From Aquimarina atlantica (GTDB lineage: Bacteria > Bacteroidota > Bacteroidia > Flavobacteriales > Flavobacteriaceae): DNA of 64,000 nucleotides. Position 1 is the first letter of the stretch. Every line of letters begins with the position of its first letter. The notes beneath the pieces were generated by a model. It did not search any database. It was not told where the DNA came from and saw only the letters and a program-made list of their open reading frames with translations. Location: positions 434,001 through 498,000 of the forward strand of contig NZ_AQRA01000004.1 in NCBI RefSeq assembly GCF_000626715.1, written 5' to 3'. Below are positions 8,802 to 16,875 of this stretch, one piece after another. Both the position numbers and the translations under genes were made by a program.

Positions 8802-9545
8802 CTATCGTATGGTATTTTCAAAAGAACTAAAACGGGTTCTGGAGATTTTGGCAGTTATATTTTGTGCCAATGTTATTGTCAAACTAGATTTATTAATGAC
8901 TTCAATATACTTTAAATTTATCATCCAGGTTCTGTGAGAGCGAAAAAAAGAAATATCCTCGGGTAGTAGATTTTCAAAATATTTTAAGTTTTTACTCGTC
9001 GTTAGCGGTTTATTTTCTGTTGTATAAATTTTGCTATACGACCCATCCGCTTCTATCGCTATAATGGTGTTAATCGCAATAATACGTCTATTACCTAATT
9101 CGGGAAGTATAATTTGTTTAAACTCTTTTTCTTTTATAGTGTTTAGTAAAACCTGGTAGTCTTCTATCTTCTTTTGCTTTTCTATTTTGTTTTGCAGTTT
9201 TTCTACAGCCTCTATTAATCGTCTTCTATCTATAGGTTTTACCAAATAATCTATAGCCGATAACTCAAAAGCTTTTATAGCATACTCATCAAAAGCGGTC
9301 ACAAAAATGATATCAAAATTCATTTCGTCAAAGAAATTTGCAATCTCATACCCCGCATAGTTAGGCATTTGTACATCTAAAAAAACGACATCGGGTTGTA
9401 ATTCTTTGATCTCTTTTACAGCATCTTCGAGGCAGGAACACTTGGCAAGAATATCTATATGTAGATCACAACGTTTTATTAAATTTGATAAAACATTTCT
9501 CGCCCTTTGCTCATCATCTACGATTATTGCTTTAATTACATTCAT
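8802..9545 (-). CDS. LytTR-family response regulator heading the multi-kinase operon
   Basis: This 247-aa regulator has an N-terminal receiver domain (acidic pair in IIVDDE, phospho-acceptor Asp in VVFLDVQMP, Thr in FVTAFDEYA, Lys in LVKPID). A linker coiled coil (about 125-150) precedes a LytTR DNA-binding domain (about 150-247) with the family signature FFRSHRTWMINL. It is first in the operon with three kinases and follows the LytTR-type promoter at 9550-9615. Autoregulation through that site, and control of the three similar promoters, is inferred from the shared motif. Confidence 0.93.
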   Translation of the reverse strand: MNVIKAIIVDDEQRARNVLSNLIKRCDLHIDILAKCSCLEDAVKEIKELQPDVVFLDVQMPNYAGYEIANFFDEMNFDIIFVTAFDEYAIKAFELSAIDYLVKPIDRRRLIEAVEKLQNKIEKQKKIEDYQVLLNTIKEKEFKQIILPELGNRRIIAINTIIAIEADGSYSKIYTTENKPLTTSKNLKYFENLLPEDISFFRSHRTWMINLKYIEVINKSSLTITLAQNITAKISRTRFSSFENTIR

Positions 9546-9549
9546 GTAA

Positions 9550-9615
9550 CAAAAGTAACTAGTTTAAAATTAGTGATCATGAAACAGTTTGCGAACGATA
9601 GTTTGAGTTTATGAA
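9550..9615 (-). promoter_or_regulatory. LytTR-type direct-repeat promoter, copy 3
   Basis: On the minus strand the half-sites are TTCATAAACTC (9615-9605) and TTCGCAAACTG (9595-9585), with a 9-bp spacer beginning AAAC. After exactly 27 bp comes TACTTTTG (9557-9550), a full match to TAnnTTTG. The half-sites are the least perfect of the four copies, as might suit an autoregulated promoter. The -7 box ends only 4 bp before the start codon of the regulator, so the mRNA may be leaderless or nearly so. Confidence 0.6.
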
Positions 9616-9681
9616 TAGCAAGTATAACTATCATATAACCACTCTTTTTCTATTTCATTAAAAAACAGACCATAATATTAA

Positions 9682-9730
9682 GCCCTCACAAAGTTTATCC
9701 TAAATTTGATTCAGAATTGCTTGTGAGGGC
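9682..9730. terminator. Perfect 10-bp stem with 29-nt loop
   Basis: GCCCTCACAA at 9682-9691 is perfectly inverted as TTGTGAGGGC at 9721-9730. It lies 58 bp past the stop of the minus-strand cadherin lipoprotein gene and upstream of the regulator operon promoter. A terminator is the likeliest role, but no clear U-tract follows. The arm resembles the CCTCACAGG core of the palindrome at 26227-26260. Confidence 0.4.
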
Positions 9731-9787
9731 ATGTAAAACTTTACAGCGGTCTAAATACCAATGGTAAATAGGATACTAAAAATATAT

Positions 9788-10774
9788 TTAAAACACTGCT
9801 ATAACTTCTGGTACATCGGTAACCATAAGTGATATATTTTTGAATACTGTAGAGTTTCCATCGGTTACACGAACCTGAATGGTATGACTGGTATCTGTCT
9901 CATAATCTAAATTTTTTCCTGGTGCCAAACTTAAATCACCATCATTACTAATCTCAAAAAGACCACTTGGATTACCCGACAAACCAAAACTAAGATTATT
10001 ACCTTCTGGATCAGTTGCACTTACTGTTCCTATCAATACTGTATCTGCAATATCTTCTGCTGCTATAAATCCAGGTTGATTAACAAATACCGGGGCTTCA
10101 TTTACATCGGTTATTTCTATTTGTAGTACAGCCGTAGTGGTTAAGCTCCCGTCTGATACTTCTATGTTTAAAGTATAAGAGGTTTGAGTTTCATAATCAA
10201 GATTCTCGCTAGCCTTTAAGCTTATCTCACCAGAGTTCGATATCTCAAAAATACTCGTATTCTGTGGAGTGGTACTTGTAATCGAAAATGTAAGGTCATC
10301 ATTATTTTGATCGGTCGCAACAATAGTTCCTAACACTCCAGAAGCATCTTCTGCAAATGAAAAATCCTGATTGGCTACTTCTGGAGCAACATTTTCATCA
10401 ACATCAGTTACATTAATGGTTATTTTTGCATTGGTTTTAGTGTTGCCATCAGTTACCTCTACTGTAATTTCGTGAGATTTTTTGGTTTCAAAATCCAGGT
10501 TTTTCCCTGTGATAAGACTTAATGCTCCTGCCTTGGTGATTTCGAACAATTCATCATTGTTTACAGTAATACTATAGCTTAATTCATTTTTCTCTGTATC
10601 TGTTGCTGTTACTGTACCAATTACTTCTGTGTCGGCAATTGATTCTAATACACTAAAAGATTGTGCTTTAATTACAGGGGGTAAATTAATCAATTGATCA
10701 TCATCTGTATTACAACTAGAAATTAATAGTCCAATTACTAATAAACTCTTTAAAAAAAATAATTTTGTTTTCAT
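9788..10774 (-). CDS. Lipoprotein with three cadherin-like repeats
   Basis: This 328-aa protein has a lipoprotein signal ending ISSC (Cys21), an acidic NTDDDQ tether, then three cadherin-like domains of about 97 aa each (roughly 35-130, 131-226, 227-322). Each contains an LDYET/LDFET strand, a V(T/S)DG turn and a Ca-binding DVxE/DVNEAP junction. The protein ends right after the third repeat with no T9SS tail, so it should be a lipid-anchored outer membrane or surface protein. Its N-terminus duplicates the partial gene at 1-272. It lies between the two kinase/regulator operons, but no LytTR-type site is visible upstream. Adhesion is an inference. Confidence 0.85.
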   Translation of the reverse strand: MKTKLFFLKSLLVIGLLISSCNTDDDQLINLPPVIKAQSFSVLESIADTEVIGTVTATDTEKNELSYSITVNNDELFEITKAGALSLITGKNLDFETKKSHEITVEVTDGNTKTNAKITINVTDVDENVAPEVANQDFSFAEDASGVLGTIVATDQNNDDLTFSITSTTPQNTSIFEISNSGEISLKASENLDYETQTSYTLNIEVSDGSLTTTAVLQIEITDVNEAPVFVNQPGFIAAEDIADTVLIGTVSATDPEGNNLSFGLSGNPSGLFEISNDGDLSLAPGKNLDYETDTSHTIQVRVTDGNSTVFKNISLMVTDVPEVIAVF

Positions 10775-11038
10775 GAAATGGGTTTTTAAAATTCATCACA
10801 AAACTGAATATTTTGGTAGTCTGAACTAAGAATTTACTTCCGAATGGATCATTTTAATTTCCTAATGAAAAATAGTTGCTACTTTTTCTTCTAAAAAAGA
10901 GAGATCCTTTCTTAGATGCATTATAATATTTTTTCTGCCTGATTTTGAGAAATGTTAGATAGAGAATGACAATTTTCATGATTTGGTTGTAGACAAATGA
11001 AAAGCAATCGATTTGTAATATGTGGTAGATCTTACGTT

Positions 11039-11770
11039 TTAAGTATAAAAAATGGCTTCAAAATTATCTTTATAACCTTTACTTACGGGTATTACAAGTT
11101 GTGTGTGTAATACAACTTCTTTATTTTTTTTAGAATACGTTTCTATTTTATTACTATTAACGATCCAGGAACGGTGTAATCTTATAAAATCTGTGTCTTT
11201 ACATAATAGTTCTTCATAATAGCTTAATTTTTTGGCGACCATATACTTTTTATCATCTACAGTATGAAGAATTGTATACATTCTATCTGCTTCTATACAC
11301 AGTATAGTATCTATATCTAAAATAGCATAATCTGATTTATAAGGGATTGCTATTTTTTTTAAGCCTTTCCTGTTTTCTAATAAAGTTTCGATGCGGTTAT
11401 AGCCAAACGAGCTATTATGTATTCGTATTACCTTTTTTATGGCTTTCTTTAAAAGTGAAACATCAATGGGTTTTAGCAAATAATCTATTGCCGCTATTTG
11501 AAATGCTTTTATGGCATAATGATCGTAAGCAGTAACAAAAATAATATGGAAATTCACATCTTCAAATGCATTCAAAAGTTGAAACCCGTTTTTTTGAGGC
11601 ATTTCGATATCTAAAAATACCAGTTCGGGCTTGTGCTTATTTATCAATTTTACAGCTTCATCTACATGCGTTGCTTCGGCTACTACATTAATTTCTGAGC
11701 AAAAAGAATCTAGTAAATAGCTCAGATTTTCCCTTGCATTTATTTCATCATCAACAATAATAGCATTCAT
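11039..11770 (-). CDS. LytTR-family response regulator of the second kinase pair
   Basis: This 243-aa regulator has a receiver domain (IIVDDE, phospho-acceptor in LVFLDIEMP, FVTAYDHYA, LLKPID) and a C-terminal LytTR domain with the signature FIRLHRSWIVNSNKI. ATG 11770 is chosen: it lies one base after the stop of the kinase gene and gives the usual MNAIIVDDE start. A GTG at 11779 would only add three residues. It is co-transcribed with its kinase. It could recognise the same direct-repeat promoters as the regulator at 8802-9545, but this cannot be decided from sequence alone. Confidence 0.92.
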   Translation of the reverse strand: MNAIIVDDEINARENLSYLLDSFCSEINVVAEATHVDEAVKLINKHKPELVFLDIEMPQKNGFQLLNAFEDVNFHIIFVTAYDHYAIKAFQIAAIDYLLKPIDVSLLKKAIKKVIRIHNSSFGYNRIETLLENRKGLKKIAIPYKSDYAILDIDTILCIEADRMYTILHTVDDKKYMVAKKLSYYEELLCKDTDFIRLHRSWIVNSNKIETYSKKNKEVVLHTQLVIPVSKGYKDNFEAIFYT

Positions 11771-11771
11771 C

Positions 11772-13007
11772 TTAGTCACTTATTAAGGTATAAGGTATTT
11801 TTAAAATTACTTTAGTACCTATTTTCACATTTTCATAGGTAAAACCAATATCTGTCTTGTAGTAATCTTTTAATAATAACAATCTATCTTCAATTGCCTT
11901 GGTAGAAAAAGATTGATTTGCTTCATTTACTTTATTTATGGTTTTAGATGCTTTTAAACCTACACCATTGTCGGTAATAATACACTTAAAAACCTCATCT
12001 TGCTGAAATTCTAATTCTAATATTTTCTTACCTTCCTGTTTATGTAACAACCCATGTTTTATGGCATTCTCTACAAAAGGTTGAATAATCATAGACGGAA
12101 TTTTTATATCTCCTATAGTATCTGCTCCTTGAATACTATATTCTAAAGAATCCCTAAACCTGAGGCGTTCTAATTCTAAGTACTTTTTTAAAAGAGATAA
12201 TTCTTCTTCAAAATACACAAAACTCTTTTCGCTCATATTAAGGTTACCTCGTATTAAAGTGGCAAATTGAGTTAGATAATCATATGCTTCTTGTTTATCA
12301 CCTTTAAGCACTAGGTTTTGTATAGAATTCATGGCATTAAACATAAAATGAGGATTCATCTGCGCTTTTAAAGATTTTAGCTGCAAATGTGCTACCTCAC
12401 TTTTTTTTGTCTCCTCTAGCTGTTTATATGCCAGTGCTAATTTTTCTTCGTTAGCAATATTATGTTTTTTAAAATAATTTACTATCGCATAGATACTGTA
12501 AAACAAACAAGTAACAACGACAACTTGTATTCTATTAGGGTGATCTATTGGATAGATATCAAAAAAATAATAAGGGATAAAAAAACAAATAATGCTTAAC
12601 AATGTGCATATAATCGGAATGGTATTTTTTTGATAAATAGATAAACAAATTCCCGGAATCAAAAGAAAATAATACTCTGTATAGATACCGGGATTAATCT
12701 TTAATACCGATAAATTAATAAAGACAAATAAATATGCAATCCACATGATTTTTGCATAATCAAAAAGATGTTTTTTATTACATATTAATATGCTTATTAA
12801 GGCAATATAAGAAACGTATGCTGTAAAATGGTCTGATATAGGTTTGTGAACAAAAATTAAATCTCCTACATAAAAAATGATTGACGTATGTAAACAAATT
12901 AAAACATAAATATTTACAAGCCTTGTTCGTTTGTTTTGTAAATCAGAGAATGTATCGGCAGTACCAATCGCAATTATTTTTCTATATAGCGCTATAATTT
13001 CTTTCAT
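11772..13007 (-). CDS. LytS-type membrane histidine kinase of the second pair
   Basis: This 411-aa kinase has six membrane helices (residues 31-180), a coiled coil (180-212), and an output domain with His220 in MNPHFMFNA, ENAIKHG and DNGVGL. The sensor half closely matches the kinase at 6226-7473, but the output half is only family-level similar to that group. This argues that its partner is its own regulator, 11039-11770. ATG 13007 (MKEIIALYRKIIAIG) is chosen because it aligns with the paralog's start. An ATG at 13121 would add 38 residues without a counterpart. Confidence 0.88.
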   Translation of the reverse strand: MKEIIALYRKIIAIGTADTFSDLQNKRTRLVNIYVLICLHTSIIFYVGDLIFVHKPISDHFTAYVSYIALISILICNKKHLFDYAKIMWIAYLFVFINLSVLKINPGIYTEYYFLLIPGICLSIYQKNTIPIICTLLSIICFFIPYYFFDIYPIDHPNRIQVVVVTCLFYSIYAIVNYFKKHNIANEEKLALAYKQLEETKKSEVAHLQLKSLKAQMNPHFMFNAMNSIQNLVLKGDKQEAYDYLTQFATLIRGNLNMSEKSFVYFEEELSLLKKYLELERLRFRDSLEYSIQGADTIGDIKIPSMIIQPFVENAIKHGLLHKQEGKKILELEFQQDEVFKCIITDNGVGLKASKTINKVNEANQSFSTKAIEDRLLLLKDYYKTDIGFTYENVKIGTKVILKIPYTLISD

Positions 13008-13158
13008 CCATTTTTTTATACCATCAATTATAAAAATAATTTTTCGATATAAATAAAATTGTTTCCGAATAACCGTTTTATATTTCCAGATTGCACAACC
13101 TGGTAGAGTTAACTTTATCATAAAAACGCTATATAACTAATTGATAGGATCGTGGTAA

Positions 13159-14424
13159 CTAATTCACATACTTACACTCTAAAACATTCTGTCCTCTAAC
13201 AATACCTTCTGTAAAAACCTTTTGATAGCCGTTACCATTATATTGTTGTGCAAATGTCACATACTGAAAACTGCATTTACCGTCCTTACGTTTCATAATA
13301 ATAACGCCCGATATTCGTCTACCAAGCTGTACACCTGTTAGTGTATTCCTGTAAATACTCCAATCGTTACCTGTAAAATAAGCTTTGATGATTGTTTCTT
13401 CCCAACGATATTGACTTGCCCAGGACTTTGCTGCCAGTGTAGCCTGTTTTTCTAATGCCGAGTTGCTAAATCCTTTTGCAGGTAAACGTCTGTTCTTTAT
13501 AGCTTCGGCTTCCTTCGCAGCATATGTCTTTTCTACATATTCTTTTGCCTTCAATGACCAATCTGCCAGTTTAGTATCTATTTTATCCTGAGCTTCTTTG
13601 CTTACCAGTAAATTTCGTATTACTTTTTGATCTTTATGGAAATAGTTGAACTTTTCATAAGTTCCCCATGTAGATTTTCCCAAATCATTTCCTGAACTAT
13701 ATTTTGCCCAAATAATCGATAGCGGACTTTCTACAAACATATACTCTCGTCTATTGCCTCCAACATCATAAACATCGACTCCTAAAACCTTACTTAGTTC
13801 TATCATAAAACTATAATCTTCGCTATGACCATTAGATAATTTTAAGAGTAGTTCTTTGCCTTTTTCAACATCTATATTCACCGAATTAAATGACTCTCCA
13901 TTGTGCAATTCTTTTGCAGCTGGATAATAAAGGTTACTATCGCTATCAACAGCTTGTGCGCCAACCCCACCTGTCATAATCTGTTTTGAAAAGTCTATTG
14001 CCCAATCTTCTACTTTCTTTTTATTCATACCAGCGACCTTAGCTTTATCTGCACTAAAGAAATTGGCATATAAAAAAGTCTCCCAAATACCTTCTCCTAT
14101 AGCTACTGCCGGTGTTTTTGGAGCTACAGATATATAGCTATTTTCATCATAAGGGATCACATAGATACCCGAAGTACCATAAATAGTTTTCCCTGATGCT
14201 TTACTGGCATCAGGATTATAGGTATATACTGCTGGCATACATTGTTTACAAGATGCCATTGCTAATAACTTTACACCATTGTTTTCTCCAATTTGTAAAA
14301 TTTGTTGTTTTTTCCCATCTCTTGAGGGTTCTAATAAATGAACCATTTGATCTTGCGCATAGAATTGATTAACAAAAGTGAAACTTAATGCTATTAGTAT
14401 TTGTAAATAGTTTTTCATTTTCAT
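13159..14424 (-). CDS. Secreted protein of unknown function
   Basis: This 421-aa protein has an N-terminal signal peptide (cleavage likely after QFYAQ, about residue 24) and no T9SS tail or membrane helix, so it is probably periplasmic. I recognise no family. A CKQC motif lies near residues 59-62 (MASCKQCMPAVYTYNP) and another Cys pair near the C-terminus. The middle third is Lys/Glu/Ala-rich and helical. It lies between the LRR gene (31 bp upstream) and the kinase/regulator pair (151 bp downstream) in the same direction, so it may supply or bind the signal for that system. That role is an inference from position only. Confidence 0.8.
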   Translation of the reverse strand: MKMKNYLQILIALSFTFVNQFYAQDQMVHLLEPSRDGKKQQILQIGENNGVKLLAMASCKQCMPAVYTYNPDASKASGKTIYGTSGIYVIPYDENSYISVAPKTPAVAIGEGIWETFLYANFFSADKAKVAGMNKKKVEDWAIDFSKQIMTGGVGAQAVDSDSNLYYPAAKELHNGESFNSVNIDVEKGKELLLKLSNGHSEDYSFMIELSKVLGVDVYDVGGNRREYMFVESPLSIIWAKYSSGNDLGKSTWGTYEKFNYFHKDQKVIRNLLVSKEAQDKIDTKLADWSLKAKEYVEKTYAAKEAEAIKNRRLPAKGFSNSALEKQATLAAKSWASQYRWEETIIKAYFTGNDWSIYRNTLTGVQLGRRISGVIIMKRKDGKCSFQYVTFAQQYNGNGYQKVFTEGIVRGQNVLECKYVN

Positions 14425-14455
14425 GATATACAGTTTAAATATGCGATGTAGTATC

Positions 14456-15373
14456 TTATTCTTTTATCACCTTTTTTCTTATTCTTTTACTTTTTGTCTC
14501 TATCACAAGCCAATATATTCCTCTCTTCATTTCTGAAATATCTAATTCATTAGTATTCTGTTTCTCTACTACATTTTCTCCAGTGAATGTATATAAAGTG
14601 AGTTTCTCTATTTTTTCTTCAGATCGAATAGTAACAAAGTCATTTGCCGGATTTGGATATACAATGATGTCATTACCTATCTTCTCTATAGATTCTGGCA
14701 TACCAACCACAGAAAAACCTATATCTACCTGACTATCTGTAGCATCTATACATATATCACTATAACTAGCAGATGCATCTTTTCGCCAGCGCCAATTTGT
14801 AGGAGGAGTAAACCCTCGATCTATATTAATACATATTAGTTTAGGGTTATTTTCTGCAAACAAAGTGAAATTAGGGTGATGGTTATTTCCATTTGCTATA
14901 TCCAATGTTTTAAGGTTTGGATTGTCATAACAATAAACAGATTGTAAAGATGGATACCCACTTATATCTAAATCGACTAACTCATTATCTGAACAGGTGA
15001 GTACAATTAGATTAGGATTGTTACCTAAATTTATTGTACTAATTTTATTTCCGTCTACTTGTACAGTTATTAATTTCGTATTATTACTTAGATCAAGTTT
15101 GGTTAATAAACCACGTGCAACAACGAGTTGTCTTATATTTATAAAAAACTCTATCCCTGTTAAATCATGTATGAATGGAGTTTGTCCAACAGATAAAAGG
15201 CCGCTATAATTTTGTGCTTCTGAAACATCTATTTCTCCGTCATTATTCAAATCTATTGAAGGAGAATGATGTATCAAATCATTTTTAAAATTAGAGTCAG
15301 GAAAATTAATAATTTGGCTGTAACCACTAATAGCCATAAAAAATAAACCTAGTGTAAGTAATTTTTCTTTCAT
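14456..15373 (-). CDS. Leucine-rich-repeat protein with T9SS sorting domain
   Basis: This 305-aa protein has a signal peptide (cut after SGYSQ, about residue 19), then an EF-hand-like calcium loop (DLNNDGEIDVSEA, about 41-53). Degenerate leucine-rich repeats follow at about 70-180 (LTKLDLSNNTKLITV, LVDLDISGYPSLQSV). A Por-type T9SS tail (about 235-305, VYPNPANDFVTI ... GIYWLVIETKSKRIRKKVIKE) ends it. It should be exported by type IX secretion to the surface or medium. It heads a probable operon with the unknown secreted protein and the second kinase pair, and has a LytTR-type promoter at 15403-15467. Confidence 0.87.
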   Translation of the reverse strand: MKEKLLTLGLFFMAISGYSQIINFPDSNFKNDLIHHSPSIDLNNDGEIDVSEAQNYSGLLSVGQTPFIHDLTGIEFFINIRQLVVARGLLTKLDLSNNTKLITVQVDGNKISTINLGNNPNLIVLTCSDNELVDLDISGYPSLQSVYCYDNPNLKTLDIANGNNHHPNFTLFAENNPKLICINIDRGFTPPTNWRWRKDASASYSDICIDATDSQVDIGFSVVGMPESIEKIGNDIIVYPNPANDFVTIRSEEKIEKLTLYTFTGENVVEKQNTNELDISEMKRGIYWLVIETKSKRIRKKVIKE

Positions 15374-15402
15374 TTTTACTGTATCTTAAATATATTATTT
15401 AC

Positions 15403-15467
15403 TAAAAGTAATAGTTAAGATTTCAGAACAAGGAAAGGATTTGTGAATCGTAATTTGAGTTTGTGAA
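15403..15467 (-). promoter_or_regulatory. LytTR-type direct-repeat promoter, copy 4
   Basis: On the minus strand the half-sites are TTCACAAACTC (15467-15457) and TTCACAAATCC (15447-15437), with a 9-bp spacer beginning AAAT. A TACTTTTA box (15410-15403) follows after 26 bp. The leader to ATG 15373 is about 25-30 nt. This links the LRR/secreted protein/second kinase operon to the same regulon as copies 1-3. Confidence 0.62.
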
Positions 15468-15586
15468 TAGCTCAGGTAATTAATTGCTTTTTAAAAATAT
15501 GTTTCTTTTCATTATGCAAACAACACTAAACTTTAATGTTTTAAAATCAGATAAGTTATATTACATTTAACCACAAAATCAGTGAA

Positions 15587-16213
15587 ATGACAATTTTTAA
15601 TGTCTTAGATATTTTAGGAACCATCGCATTCGTAATATCAGGTTCGTTAAGTGCAATGCACCGAAAATTAGATCTCTTTGGTATTTTTATCATTGCATTT
15701 GTCACTTCTATTGGTGGTGGTACTATTCGAGATATTCTTATAGGTAATACCCCAGTTTCCTGGATGCAAAATACGACCACAATGTATTTAATAGGAGGAG
15801 TAACTATATTTTCAATCATTTTTAGAAATAAACTAGATTATCTTAAAGGGTCGATTTTTTTATTCGACACTATTGGATTAGGAGTATTTACGATAATTGG
15901 GGTCGAAACAGGAATTAATGCAGGATTAGAACCTATTGTTTCGGTTGCTCTGGGAGCTACAACCGGATGTTTTGGAGGTGTGTTACGTGATATTCTATGT
16001 AATGAAATACCAGTACTTTTCAGAAAAGAGATATATGCTACAGCTTCTATAGCGGGTGGAGTTTGTTTTATGGTACTATACTCGTTTGATTTAGATCAGA
16101 ACATCACATACATCTCTACGGCCATGTTAATCATTATAATTCGATTACTGGTTGTAAAATATAAAGTATCATTACCATTATTTACTACAGCGAACAACGA
16201 TCTTACGAATTGA
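15587..16213 (+). CDS. Trimeric intracellular cation channel-family protein (UPF0126/TRIC)
   Basis: This 208-aa protein is a predicted inner-membrane protein of about seven helices built from two internally homologous halves. Each half has the glycine-rich signature GGGTIRD or GGVLRD (residues near 43-49 and 129-134), which defines the UPF0126/TRIC family. Family members form homotrimeric K+/cation channels; the physiological role in bacteria is unclear. It is divergent from the LRR operon, with a 213-bp gap holding the LytTR-type promoter. Length is normal for the family. Confidence 0.9.
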   Translation: MTIFNVLDILGTIAFVISGSLSAMHRKLDLFGIFIIAFVTSIGGGTIRDILIGNTPVSWMQNTTTMYLIGGVTIFSIIFRNKLDYLKGSIFLFDTIGLGVFTIIGVETGINAGLEPIVSVALGATTGCFGGVLRDILCNEIPVLFRKEIYATASIAGGVCFMVLYSFDLDQNITYISTAMLIIIIRLLVVKYKVSLPLFTTANNDLTN

Positions 16214-16268
16214 TTTTTCTAAATAATTGGTATCTTATTAGGCTCAATTTTGTTATTTTTTGTGTAGC

Positions 16269-16718
16269 ATGAAATTCGAACCTAAATCAGATACGTATAA
16301 GAAAAAAGTTAAAGAAAGCTTTGAACGACAAGAGTTCATGAAGCTAATCAATGCCCAATTAATTGACGTTCGACCGGGATATTGCGAGATTCATGTGCCT
16401 TATCATTCTAGTTTAACACAGCAACATGGTTTTTTTCATGCTGGCATCATTAGTACAATTGCTGATAATGCAGCTGGATATGCAGGCTTTTCATTGATGG
16501 AAGAAAATTCTTCTGTTCTAACCGTAGAGTTTAAGATCAATTTAATGGCTCCCGGGGATGGAGAACTACTTATAGGAAAATCAAATGTATTAAAAAACGG
16601 AAGAACGCTTACCATTTGTACATCTGAAGTATTTATCAGTAAAAATGGTGTAGAAAAACTGTGTGCTGCTGCGCAACTAACACTAATTGAGCTTAAAAAT
16701 AGTAGCGATCAGAAATAA
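16269..16718 (+). CDS. PaaI-family hotdog thioesterase
   Basis: This 149-aa single hotdog-fold protein has the PaaI-type core: QQHGFFHAGIISTIADNAAGYAG (about 53-75) with HGxxHxGxxxxxxD, then VEFKINLMAP and a C-terminal strand. Family members hydrolyse acyl- or aryl-CoA thioesters in the cytoplasm; the substrate is not predictable. ATG 16269 (MKFEPKSD) is preferred over a TTG nine bases upstream. It stands alone between the TRIC channel and the acetyltransferase on the same strand. Confidence 0.88.
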   Translation: MKFEPKSDTYKKKVKESFERQEFMKLINAQLIDVRPGYCEIHVPYHSSLTQQHGFFHAGIISTIADNAAGYAGFSLMEENSSVLTVEFKINLMAPGDGELLIGKSNVLKNGRTLTICTSEVFISKNGVEKLCAAAQLTLIELKNSSDQK

Positions 16719-16875
16719 TTCAATTATTGCTTAGGACAGGTTTGATCTTGTTTATCTTTTCCCTTTTTGTTTTTTATAGACTAATCATAGAAGGCGCATT
16801 TTGATCTCTACTTTTTTAAGTGTATTTAATATAACAAGAACAGCTATAATATTTAATAAAATACAGAAGTTACTC

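Noticed and set aside
12841-12860. TTTGTGAA near 12843 and GAGTTTGTG at 34622 and 44650
   Set aside because: These lie inside coding sequence and lack the second half-site 20 bp away, so they are not LytTR-type operators.
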